Part shown: piece after piece, positions 25,223 through 31,578 of the stretch
Numbering within the stretch: position 1 is the stretch's first letter
Layout of the letters: every line of letters begins with the position of its first letter
NCBI GenBank assembly: GCA_038233815.1
Contig: JBBSVE010000012.1
Location: forward strand, 1 to 34,393
Source: JBBSVE01 sp038233815
GTDB taxonomy: Bacteria > Pseudomonadota > Alphaproteobacteria > Rhodobacterales > Rhodobacteraceae
Direction: 5' to 3'
DNA length: 34,393 bases
Notes under the pieces: model-generated
Seen by the model: only the letters and a program-made list of their open reading frames with translations
What the model was told of the DNA's origin: nothing
Databases searched by the model: none
Translations under genes and position numbers: made by a program

Positions 25223-25711
25223 TTACTCCTTCACTGCTGCGGTCTGGGCCACGGCTGCGGCCTTCTTGCGGGCCGCGGCGCGGGTCGGCGGACGCTTGGG
25301 CTTTCGCCCGGCAGCGGCCGGAACCGTGTCCGTGCCGTGCGCTTCGCGCCGTGCTTCGGCGGTGCCGGTGGCGACGGTGACGCCCGATGTCTCCGCGCCC
25401 GAGGCTAGGATGTCGGTCACGCGCAGCAGCGTCAGGTGCTGGCGATGCCCTTTGGTGCGCTGAGACGAGTGCTTCCGCCGGCGCTTGACGTAGTGGATGA
25501 CCTTGTCGCCCTTGATCTGCTCGATCACCTCGGCCTGCACGGCGGCACCAGCCACGAGCGGTGCCCCGACGGTCAGCGTGTCGCCGCCCACCATCAGCAC
25601 ATCGTTGAACTGGATCCGATCGCCCGATACGGCGCTGAGCTTTTCCACGCGGAGAATATCGCCCGCTTGGACCCGGTATTGCTTGCCGCCAGTCTTGAGA
25701 ACCGCGAACAT
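25223..25711 (-). CDS. rplU: 50S ribosomal protein L21 with C-terminal extension
   Basis: Large-subunit protein that binds 23S rRNA. Residues 1-103 form the L21 domain, with MFAVLKTGGKQYRV at the start and YVKRRRKHSSQRTKGHRQHL near its end. A further 60 residues, rich in Ala, Arg, Thr and Lys and ending AAVAQTAAVKE, extend the protein to 162 residues. Similar low-complexity tails occur on L21 in several alphaproteobacteria. The ATG at 25711 is preceded by AAGGAAG. An in-frame upstream ATG at 25810 would add residues not found in the family. It is the first gene of rplU-rpmA. Confidence 0.96.
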   Translation of the reverse strand: MFAVLKTGGKQYRVQAGDILRVEKLSAVSGDRIQFNDVLMVGGDTLTVGAPLVAGAAVQAEVIEQIKGDKVIHYVKRRRKHSSQRTKGHRQHLTLLRVTDILASGAETSGVTVATGTAEARREAHGTDTVPAAAGRKPKRPPTRAAARKKAAAVAQTAAVKE

Positions 25712-25846
25712 GGCTGTCTTCCTTCTCTCTCTGCCGCGTCCTTTGGCCCCGGTCGGTTCCGGCGTTGGTCTTTGCCTTCGGACTGCGCGCCCTCTTGGGG
25801 CGTCACCCATGAAATAACGCGGCGAACCTCTGGGGGCGCGCCGGGA

Positions 25847-25873
25847 TGGGGGGCTTATCCGGGATTGCCCCCA
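25847..25873 (-). terminator. Possible nirK terminator hairpin overlapping the rplU promoter
   Basis: Bases 25847-25854 (TGGGGGGC) pair with 25867-25873 (GCCCCCA) with one bulged G and a 12-base loop. It lies 18 bases past the nirK stop on the same strand and could end nirK transcripts. It also spans the space between the -35 and -10 of the rplU promoter. No U tract follows. Confidence 0.35.
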
Positions 25874-25882
25874 CCCTGTCAA
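25854..25882 (-). promoter_or_regulatory. Promoter of rplU-rpmA
   Basis: Reading the minus strand, a perfect TTGACA (25882-25877) is followed after 17 bases by GATAAG (25859-25854), which matches TATAAT at four positions. Transcription would start near 25847 and give a leader of about 135 bases. The leader contains a small CGCCC/GGGCG hairpin (25788-25802). The -35 begins only nine bases after the nirK stop. Confidence 0.7.
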
Positions 25883-25890
25883 GGCCGCCC

Positions 25891-27108
25891 TCAGATGGTG
25901 GAGGTGCGGGGTGCCACGACCTGTTCCATCAGCGCGTTGTTCCAGTCGCCGTCCACGATGAAATGCGCGGTGGCGCCCAGCAACGCCGCCTCGATCAGGT
26001 TGTGGTTGACGTAGGCATAGACCCCCGGCTGCTCGAACGTATACATCGCCGCCACCGCACTGCCGCCGCGCACGAACCACGTCTCCATTCCCGTCAGCGG
26101 CGGGTCGGAGAAGGAGCTTTCCCAGACGTAATTGCCGTGCCCGCCGATGAGGTGCGGGCGACTGTCGCGGTTGCACTGGTTATGCACGAAGAGAACCGTC
26201 TCCCCCACCTTGGAGCGGAACGCCCGGTTGCCGGTCATCGCCCCGACGGAGCCGTTGAAGACCACATGCGAGGGCGTCAGCGTCCGCATCGCAGCCAGCG
26301 AGTCCGCATAATCGTCGCCCGCATTGCGATAGGTCCGGTAGGTGCCGTCCTCGTCCATCGGCAGGTAATAGTCCTGTTCTCCGATATAGGCGATCTTGTC
26401 GTAGGGCAGCCGTTTTCCGTCGCGGTCCTTCAGCCCGTCGCGCGGCAGCACCATGACCGCGCCATTCATGCCGTGGCAGACGTGATATGGGATCATCGCA
26501 CCCCCCGGCGCGCAGTGATAGGTGAAGCATCCGGCCTTGGTCGCCTTCCAGCGCAGCACCGTCTCCTCACCCGGATAGATGTGGGTCAGCGCCCCGCCGC
26601 CAAGCGCGCCGGTCGAGGCATGGAAGTCGATGTTGTGCTCCAGCGTGTTGCGGGTGTGGCTCTTCAGCGTCAGCTCGACGTAATCGTCCTGATGCACGAT
26701 GATGAGCGGGCCCGGGACCGAGCCGTTGTAGGTCATGGCCCAGATCGAGGCGCCGCTGTCCTCGTCCACCACCATCAGCCGCTCGTCGACCATCATCTCG
26801 ATCTCGACGATCTTCGGCGGCCCTTCAGCCACCTGATCGTGCTTGGGCGCATAGGGCGGGCGGACGAGGTCCTGCTTTACGCGCTCAAAGCCGGACAGAT
26901 CGGCGGGCAGGCTGTTCGCGACCTGCTCCTGCTGGACGCGGACTAGGTTCGGGTCTGCCCGCGGGATCCGCGGCGCCGGGTTCGGCCCGCGCCCCGTGGC
27001 AGCGGTGGCGAGCGTGCCCGTCAGAGCCGCCGCACCGGCAAGCGCGCCGCCCTGCAACAGCGCCCGGCGGCCGGAATTGACACGATTTTCGTCGGTAGAT
27101 TCTGGCAT
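25891..27108 (-). CDS. nirK: Copper-containing nitrite reductase
   Basis: Periplasmic enzyme that reduces nitrite to nitric oxide in denitrification. The 405 residues begin with a twin-arginine signal (SGRRALLQGGALAGAAAL, arginines 14-15), followed by two cupredoxin domains. Type 1 copper ligands are His158, Cys199, His209 and Met214. Type 2 ligands are His163, His198 and His319. The catalytic Asp161 and His281 are present. The segment after the type 1 His reads HVCHGM where HVVSGM or HVTSGM is usual. The ATG at 27108 has GAGGAGG five bases upstream. It follows the pseudoazurin gene by 54 bases on the same strand. Confidence 0.97.
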   Translation of the reverse strand: MPESTDENRVNSGRRALLQGGALAGAAALTGTLATAATGRGPNPAPRIPRADPNLVRVQQEQVANSLPADLSGFERVKQDLVRPPYAPKHDQVAEGPPKIVEIEMMVDERLMVVDEDSGASIWAMTYNGSVPGPLIIVHQDDYVELTLKSHTRNTLEHNIDFHASTGALGGGALTHIYPGEETVLRWKATKAGCFTYHCAPGGAMIPYHVCHGMNGAVMVLPRDGLKDRDGKRLPYDKIAYIGEQDYYLPMDEDGTYRTYRNAGDDYADSLAAMRTLTPSHVVFNGSVGAMTGNRAFRSKVGETVLFVHNQCNRDSRPHLIGGHGNYVWESSFSDPPLTGMETWFVRGGSAVAAMYTFEQPGVYAYVNHNLIEAALLGATAHFIVDGDWNNALMEQVVAPRTSTI

Positions 27109-27162
27109 GAAAGCCTCCTCTGTTTCCGGGTCGGTGGGCGGGCGCGTCCCGCCACGCGTGGA

Positions 27163-27594
27163 TCAGAGCGCCTTGATCTGCTCGGTCATGCGGGTCTTGG
27201 CCTTGGGCGGGATCCGGTTCTTCAGGAACGCGTCAGGCACCGTCACCCCGTCGCCGACCGCGATCGTCATCACCATCCCCATCGCGTAGTGCGGCGTGCA
27301 ACGCACGGCATAGAGGCCGGTCTGGTCCAGCGTGACGCTGATCTCCTGATTGATCTTGCCCTTGAACGGCGTGGCCCCCTCCGGGATCATCTTGTCGATA
27401 CTTTCGGCGTCGTGCCCCTTGTCGGTCGGCACGAAGGTCACGGTGTCGCCCGGCTGGATGTGGAGGAATCCCGGCTCGAACACCATCGTGCCGGCCTCGC
27501 CCTTGTTGAGCATCTTCACCTCGTAGGTCTCGGCGGTGGCGGTTCCGGCCATCAGCCCGCAAAGGGCGATGGAGGCGATCATAGGTCTCATCAT
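27163..27594 (-). CDS. paz: Pseudoazurin (blue copper electron donor)
   Basis: Small periplasmic cupredoxin that carries electrons from the bc1 complex to nitrite reductase and other acceptors. The 143-residue precursor has a Sec signal predicted to be cut after Ala21 (ATA/ETYEV). In mature numbering the copper ligands fall at His40, Cys78, His81 and Met86, exactly the canonical pseudoazurin positions, in DKGHDAES and VRCTPHYAMGM. The ATG at 27594 lies eight bases after GAGGA; the next codon is also ATG. The gene precedes nirK on the same strand, and a TTGCG-N4-CGCAA box lies upstream. Confidence 0.95.
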   Translation of the reverse strand: MMRPMIASIALCGLMAGTATAETYEVKMLNKGEAGTMVFEPGFLHIQPGDTVTFVPTDKGHDAESIDKMIPEGATPFKGKINQEISVTLDQTGLYAVRCTPHYAMGMVMTIAVGDGVTVPDAFLKNRIPPKAKTRMTEQIKAL

Positions 27595-27652
27595 GAAGGG
27601 TATCCTCGGATTGTCCCTGCCGGGGCCATCGTGGCCCGCGGCCTGTCCGGGC

Positions 27653-27694
27653 ATCATGCCTGTCCGGTGCGTTCAATTCTTTGCGATTGCGCAA
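27653..27694 (-). promoter_or_regulatory. paz-nirK promoter with NnrR-type operator
   Basis: A perfect inverted repeat TTGCGATTGCGCAA occupies 27681-27694. TTGCG-N4-CGCAA is the form reported for the nitric-oxide-responsive Crp/Fnr regulator NnrR in related bacteria. If the box is centred at -41.5, transcription would start near 27646. CATGAT at 27653-27658 (minus strand) then falls at the -10 position with four of six matches. This supports activation of paz-nirK from this site. A second half-site, TTTGCGACAA, lies at 27698-27707. Confidence 0.7.
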
Positions 27695-27833
27695 ACTTTG
27701 CGACAATGGTCCACCCGAAGGCTGGCCAACGGACAGGCGCGGCCTTTCGACACTGGCGCAGCGCGGCGCCTGTGAATAGGTGTGGATCGCGCCTGTCGCG
27801 CCGGGGCGGAACAGATGGATCGGGACATCGAAT

Positions 27834-28550
27834 ATGCGCCAGGACATCCACAATTCCGATATTCCGCGCCTCTGTCAGGCCTGCGAGGCCCGCCACAATG
27901 GCGTTTGCGGCGCGCTGGAACCGGCGCAACTGGTACATCTCGGGCGGCAGACGGGGCGGCGCGAGGTGCCTCCGGGGACTGAACTGGTGGCGGCGGGCAT
28001 GCCCATCGAAGGCTATGCCAACATACTCAGCGGTGTGGTCAAGCTGATCCGGCTCCTGCCCGACGGTCGCCAGCAGATCGTGGGATTGCAGTTCGCGCCC
28101 GATTTCCTCGGCCGCCCGTTCGCTGACACGAGCGAGTTCAGCGCGGAGGCGGCGAGCACCGTGCGCCTTTGCACCTTCCCACGCGCGGCACTGGAGGAGA
28201 TGGTTCGCCAGTCGCCCGGTCTGGGCCAGCGGTTGCACCGTCAGGCCTTGCGCGAACTCGACGATGCGCGCGAATGGATGATGACCATCGGTCAGAAGTC
28301 GGCGGCGGAGCGGGTGGCCTCGTTCCTTCTGCTGCTGGCGCGGCATGTCGATCCGGCGAACGATGGCTGCTCCGCCCGATTCGACATCCCCCTGCGCCGC
28401 GTCGACATCGGGGATTTCCTCGGCCTCACGATCGAGACGGTAAGCCGCCAGATGACCCTCCTGCGCAAGTCCGGGATCGTGACCATCGCCGAAAGCCGCA
28501 AGATCACCATCCGCGACCACGCAGCCCTTGAGGCGGCGGCAGGTCTCTAA
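27834..28550 (+). CDS. fnrL: FnrL-type oxygen-responsive Crp/Fnr regulator
   Basis: Transcription factor expected to bind DNA only with an intact [4Fe-4S] cluster, so active at low oxygen. The 238 residues begin with a cysteine cluster, Cys14-X2-Cys17-X7-Cys25, in LCQACEARHNGVCG. A fourth cysteine is Cys113 in TVRLCTFPRAAL, which completes the FNR set. A cyclic-nucleotide-binding-like domain spans about 30-150. The helix-turn-helix recognition helix has Glu201, Ser204 and Arg205 in ETVSRQM, as in FNR, predicting TTGAT-N4-ATCAA sites. The ATG at 27834 has no strong ribosome binding site. It is divergent from paz and its stop overlaps that of the hemerythrin gene. Confidence 0.9.
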   Translation: MRQDIHNSDIPRLCQACEARHNGVCGALEPAQLVHLGRQTGRREVPPGTELVAAGMPIEGYANILSGVVKLIRLLPDGRQQIVGLQFAPDFLGRPFADTSEFSAEAASTVRLCTFPRAALEEMVRQSPGLGQRLHRQALRELDDAREWMMTIGQKSAAERVASFLLLLARHVDPANDGCSARFDIPLRRVDIGDFLGLTIETVSRQMTLLRKSGIVTIAESRKITIRDHAALEAAAGL

Positions 28551-28999
28551 CGCGCGACCCGGTGCCAGAGCGGCAGGATCACGTCGCGGTCGAAGGCGAC
28601 GTGCCGGCGCAGCGACATGGACAGACCGCGCACCATGTAGCCGATCTCGTCCCCCTGACGGGTGCGCGCGCGCGGATCGAACTCCGCCACCGCGTCGCGC
28701 AGATCGCAGGCATTGTCGCGGTCCTCCAGATGCTCCGCGCGGAGCCGGTCGAAGATCGGGCCCATCGTCGGATCGGAAATCTGGAGCACGGGCAGGATCG
28801 CTGCCTCCTCGCCCCGGTGGCAGCGCCGCAGCGTCGTGCAGGTGCGCGCGGTCAGGAGTGCCGCGGCGCGGGTGTCCACGCGTAACGGCAGCGCGTCGGC
28901 GAAAGCCTCGAGCGCCGCGCAAAGGTCGAAGAGGCGGCCGAGGCAATCCTCGAAGCGCGCGATCGGTGCGGCGTCCGTATGATTTCCGAAAGGATGCAT
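28547..28999 (-). CDS. Hemerythrin-like (HHE domain) protein
   Basis: A 150-residue, all-helical protein of the hemerythrin/HHE type. Such proteins bind oxygen or nitric oxide, or sense iron, through a diiron site. Likely ligands are His61 with Glu65 (CHRGEEAAILP), His90 (RLRAEHLEDRD) and His133 with Asp137 (RRHVAFDRDVILP). From memory of relatives, the first helix usually has His where Leu20 lies (FEDCLGRL), and the second helix has His-His where Cys60-His61 lies, so the metal site may be altered. The ATG at 28999 is the only sensible start. It sits between fnrL and ccoI, and an FNR box lies upstream, which suggests a microaerobic or NO-related role. Confidence 0.78.
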   Translation of the reverse strand: MHPFGNHTDAAPIARFEDCLGRLFDLCAALEAFADALPLRVDTRAAALLTARTCTTLRRCHRGEEAAILPVLQISDPTMGPIFDRLRAEHLEDRDNACDLRDAVAEFDPRARTRQGDEIGYMVRGLSMSLRRHVAFDRDVILPLWHRVAR

Positions 29000-29056
29000 G
29001 GCTTGCGTTGTCCGGATGGCTGAAGTCCGATGTTAGCTCTGAAATCGAGAATTTTA

Positions 29057-29070
29057 GTGATCCAGATCAA
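29057..29070. promoter_or_regulatory. FNR-type box between the hemerythrin gene and ccoI
   Basis: GTGATCCAGATCAA matches TTGAT-N4-ATCAA at nine of ten conserved positions. It lies in the 165-base divergent gap, 95 bases before the ccoI ATG and 58 bases before the hemerythrin ATG. It could serve either or both genes. I could not place a convincing -10 element at the ideal distance on either strand, so the direction of control is open. fnrL lies nearby. Confidence 0.65.
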
Positions 29071-29164
29071 CTTCCAGTGATAGGCTCCGTGTCAGACCTC
29101 CCTTGAACCGCGCTGCTGCGGGGGATGAACGGACGAGGCCGAACCTTTGGCGCAAGCGGGATCC

Positions 29165-31384
29165 ATGACCGGACCGGTGGGCTTTTCGAGCCCGCTCGCG
29201 CGTGCGGAAGTGCTGGCCGCGCGCAGGCCCGACGGTCAGGGACGCAGCCGTCTCCTCCTGTCCGTGCCGGGGATCCGGTGCGGCTCCTGCGTGGCCGCAA
29301 TCGAGCGCACGCTTTCCTCGCGCGCCGATGTCGCCTCCGCGCGCGCCAACCTGACGCTAAAGCGTGTGAGCGTGGTGCTGGAAAGTGCCGATGCTGACCC
29401 GAGCCCGGTGATCGACGCGCTTACCGCCTTGGGATTTCCTGCGACCCCGGTGGAGCCGGGCGCGGTGGAGGCGGACGACCCCGCGGGGCGCGAACTGGTC
29501 CGTGCCCTGGCCATCGCGGGCTTCGGGGCCATGAACATCATGCTCCTGTCCGTGGGTGTCTGGTCGGGGGCGGAGGGGCGGCTGAGGCTCGGTTTCCATA
29601 TCCTGTCGGCTTTGATTGCGCTGCCGGTCGTGGCGGTGGCGGGGCGACCCTTCTTCCGGTCCGCCATTGCGGCCTTGCGGGCGGGGCGGATGAACATGGA
29701 CGTGCCGATCGCGCTTGGCGTGTCGCTCGCGGTGCTGTTGAGCCTGTTCGAGACAGCGCAAGGCGGCGCGCATGTGTTCTTCGACGCGGCGGTAACGCTG
29801 CTGTTCTTCCTTCTGGCGGGGCGCTGGCTCGACCATCTGATGCGGGAACGCGCGCGCAGTGCGGTCACGGGCCTCGCCCGTCTGTCGCCCGCAGGCGCAA
29901 TGGTGCGGCAAGCGGACGGGACGTTCGCCTATCTGCCGCTGGCCGATGTGCGGGCGGGCGACGTCCTGTCGATCGCGGAGGGCGAGCCTGTGCCCGTCGA
30001 TATCCGCATCCTCGACGGCCACACCGACCTCGACCGCGCGCTTGTGACGGGGGAGGCGATGCCGGTTCCTGCCGGGCCGGGCTTCGAGGCCGAGGCCGGG
30101 ACGCGCAACCTTACCGGCACGGTGCAGGCGCAGGCGTTGCGGAGCGCGGATGCGTCGTTCCTCGCGCAGATGATCGGGATGCAGGCGGCGGCCGAGGGCG
30201 GGCGCGGGCGCTACGTGCGGATCGCGGACCGGGCGGCGCGGCTCTATGCGCCGGTCGTGCATGTCGCGGCGCTGGCGACCTTCGCGGGCTGGCTTGTGGC
30301 GACGGCGGGCGACTGGCAAACCTCCGCCTTCGTCGCGATCTCGGTGCTCATCATCACCTGTCCCTGCGCGCTGGGCCTTGCGGTGCCGGTGGCGCATGTC
30401 GTGGCCGCGGGGCAACTGATGCGCCGGGGCGTGCTGATGAAGGACGGGGCCGCCCTCGAACGGCTGGCCGAGATCGACCGCGCGGTGTTCGACAAGACCG
30501 GCACCCTCACGACCGGCCTGCCCCGGCTCGGTCCCGCTACGGGCGACGCGCAACTGGCGGGGGCCGCGCGTGCGCTGGCGCTCCGCTCGCGCCACCCCGC
30601 CTCGCGCGCCATCGCGGCGCTGGATTGCCGCGCGCCCGAGGCCACGGATGTGACCGAAGTGCCCGGATCGGGGGTCGAGGGAACGGTCGACGGCAAGCGC
30701 GCCCGGCTGGGCCGAGCGGACTGGGTTGGGGAGATCGCTTCCGTCCCCGCCGACGCGCAGAGCCCGGTGTTCGGCATGGCGGACGGCGGAACCCTGTCCT
30801 TCGCGCTGGAGGAGACGCTGCGCCCCGGTGCGGCAGAGGCGGTCCGCAGGATGACGGCGGGTGGTCTCGGCGTGACGCTCCTCTCTGGCGATACGGCGGC
30901 GCGCGCAGACCTGATTGCGGGCAGGCTCGGGATCGGGGACGTGCGCAGCGGTGCGACGCCCGCGGGCAAGATCGCAGCGCTGGAAGAGATGCGGTGCGCG
31001 GGCGGACATACGCTGATGGTGGGCGACGGGCTCAACGACGCACCGGCACTGGCTGCGGCGCATGTCTCCATGGCGCCGGGAAGCGGCACCGACGCAGGCC
31101 GGACCGCCGCCGATTTCGTGCTGTTGCGCGACAGCCTCGCCGCGGTGCCGGAGACTTGGACCCTCGCCCGCGACACCGCGCGGATCGTGCGGCAGAACTT
31201 CGCGCTGGCGGTGATCTACAACTGCGCCGCGATCCCGCTCGCGGTGGCGGGGCTCGTCACACCGCTGGTCGCAGCACTCGCGATGTCCGGCTCCTCGATC
31301 CTCGTGACGCTCAACGCGCTCCGCCTGAACCGGGGCGCGCCTGCACCGGCCCGGATGCAAGACGCGGAGGCGGTTCCTGCATGA
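29165..31384 (+). CDS. ccoI: Copper-transporting P-type ATPase for cbb3 oxidase assembly
   Basis: Inner-membrane P1B-type ATPase (FixI/CcoI) needed to supply copper to the CuB site of cbb3 oxidase. It has 739 residues. One heavy-metal domain carries GIRCGSC (Cys39, Cys42). About eight membrane helices follow, with the CPC motif at 399-401 (TCPCALG). The actuator motif TGE is at 295-297, phosphorylation motif DKTGT at 443-447, HP at 478-479 and GDGLND at 621-626. The ATG at 29165 is preferred; a TTG at 29147 is in frame. The stop overlaps the ccoS start (ATGA). The role is inferred from family and from the adjoining cco genes. Confidence 0.95.
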   Translation: MTGPVGFSSPLARAEVLAARRPDGQGRSRLLLSVPGIRCGSCVAAIERTLSSRADVASARANLTLKRVSVVLESADADPSPVIDALTALGFPATPVEPGAVEADDPAGRELVRALAIAGFGAMNIMLLSVGVWSGAEGRLRLGFHILSALIALPVVAVAGRPFFRSAIAALRAGRMNMDVPIALGVSLAVLLSLFETAQGGAHVFFDAAVTLLFFLLAGRWLDHLMRERARSAVTGLARLSPAGAMVRQADGTFAYLPLADVRAGDVLSIAEGEPVPVDIRILDGHTDLDRALVTGEAMPVPAGPGFEAEAGTRNLTGTVQAQALRSADASFLAQMIGMQAAAEGGRGRYVRIADRAARLYAPVVHVAALATFAGWLVATAGDWQTSAFVAISVLIITCPCALGLAVPVAHVVAAGQLMRRGVLMKDGAALERLAEIDRAVFDKTGTLTTGLPRLGPATGDAQLAGAARALALRSRHPASRAIAALDCRAPEATDVTEVPGSGVEGTVDGKRARLGRADWVGEIASVPADAQSPVFGMADGGTLSFALEETLRPGAAEAVRRMTAGGLGVTLLSGDTAARADLIAGRLGIGDVRSGATPAGKIAALEEMRCAGGHTLMVGDGLNDAPALAAAHVSMAPGSGTDAGRTAADFVLLRDSLAAVPETWTLARDTARIVRQNFALAVIYNCAAIPLAVAGLVTPLVAALAMSGSSILVTLNALRLNRGAPAPARMQDAEAVPA

Positions 31385-31578
31385 CGATCCTCGTCCTCCT
31401 CATCCCCGTGACGCTCGCCATGGGCGGGATCGGGCTTGCCGCCTTTTTCTGGAGCCTGCGCGCGGGGCAATACGAGGATCTCTCCGGCGATGCCGAGCGG
31501 ATCCTGCATGACGACGACCGCCCGCTGAAACCTGCACGACAAACCGACGACCAAAAGACTGGAGAGACCGCGACATGA
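31381..31578 (+). CDS. ccoS: cbb3-type cytochrome oxidase assembly protein CcoS
   Basis: A 65-residue protein with one membrane helix (residues 3-25) followed by FFWSLRAGQYEDLSGDAERI, the CcoS signature with the conserved GQYEDL and DD motif (HDDD). CcoS is needed to insert heme b and copper into CcoN. The ATG at 31381 overlaps the ccoI stop and the TGA overlaps the ccoN ATG, so it is coupled on both sides. The frame is too short to be noticed on its own, but family and context are clear. Confidence 0.93.
   Translation: MTILVLLIPVTLAMGGIGLAAFFWSLRAGQYEDLSGDAERILHDDDRPLKPARQTDDQKTGETAT

Noticed and set aside
25712..25810. In-frame upstream ATG that would lengthen L21, or a leader peptide for rplU
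   Set aside because: L21 proteins begin with MFAVLKTGGKQY, and the ATG at 25711 has its own AAGGAAG. The extra residues are Arg/Pro-rich and look like translated leader.
29357..31360. Open frame of 667 codons on the minus strand opposite ccoI
   Set aside because: Mirror of the codon-position GC bias of ccoI; no domain and no sensible start context.
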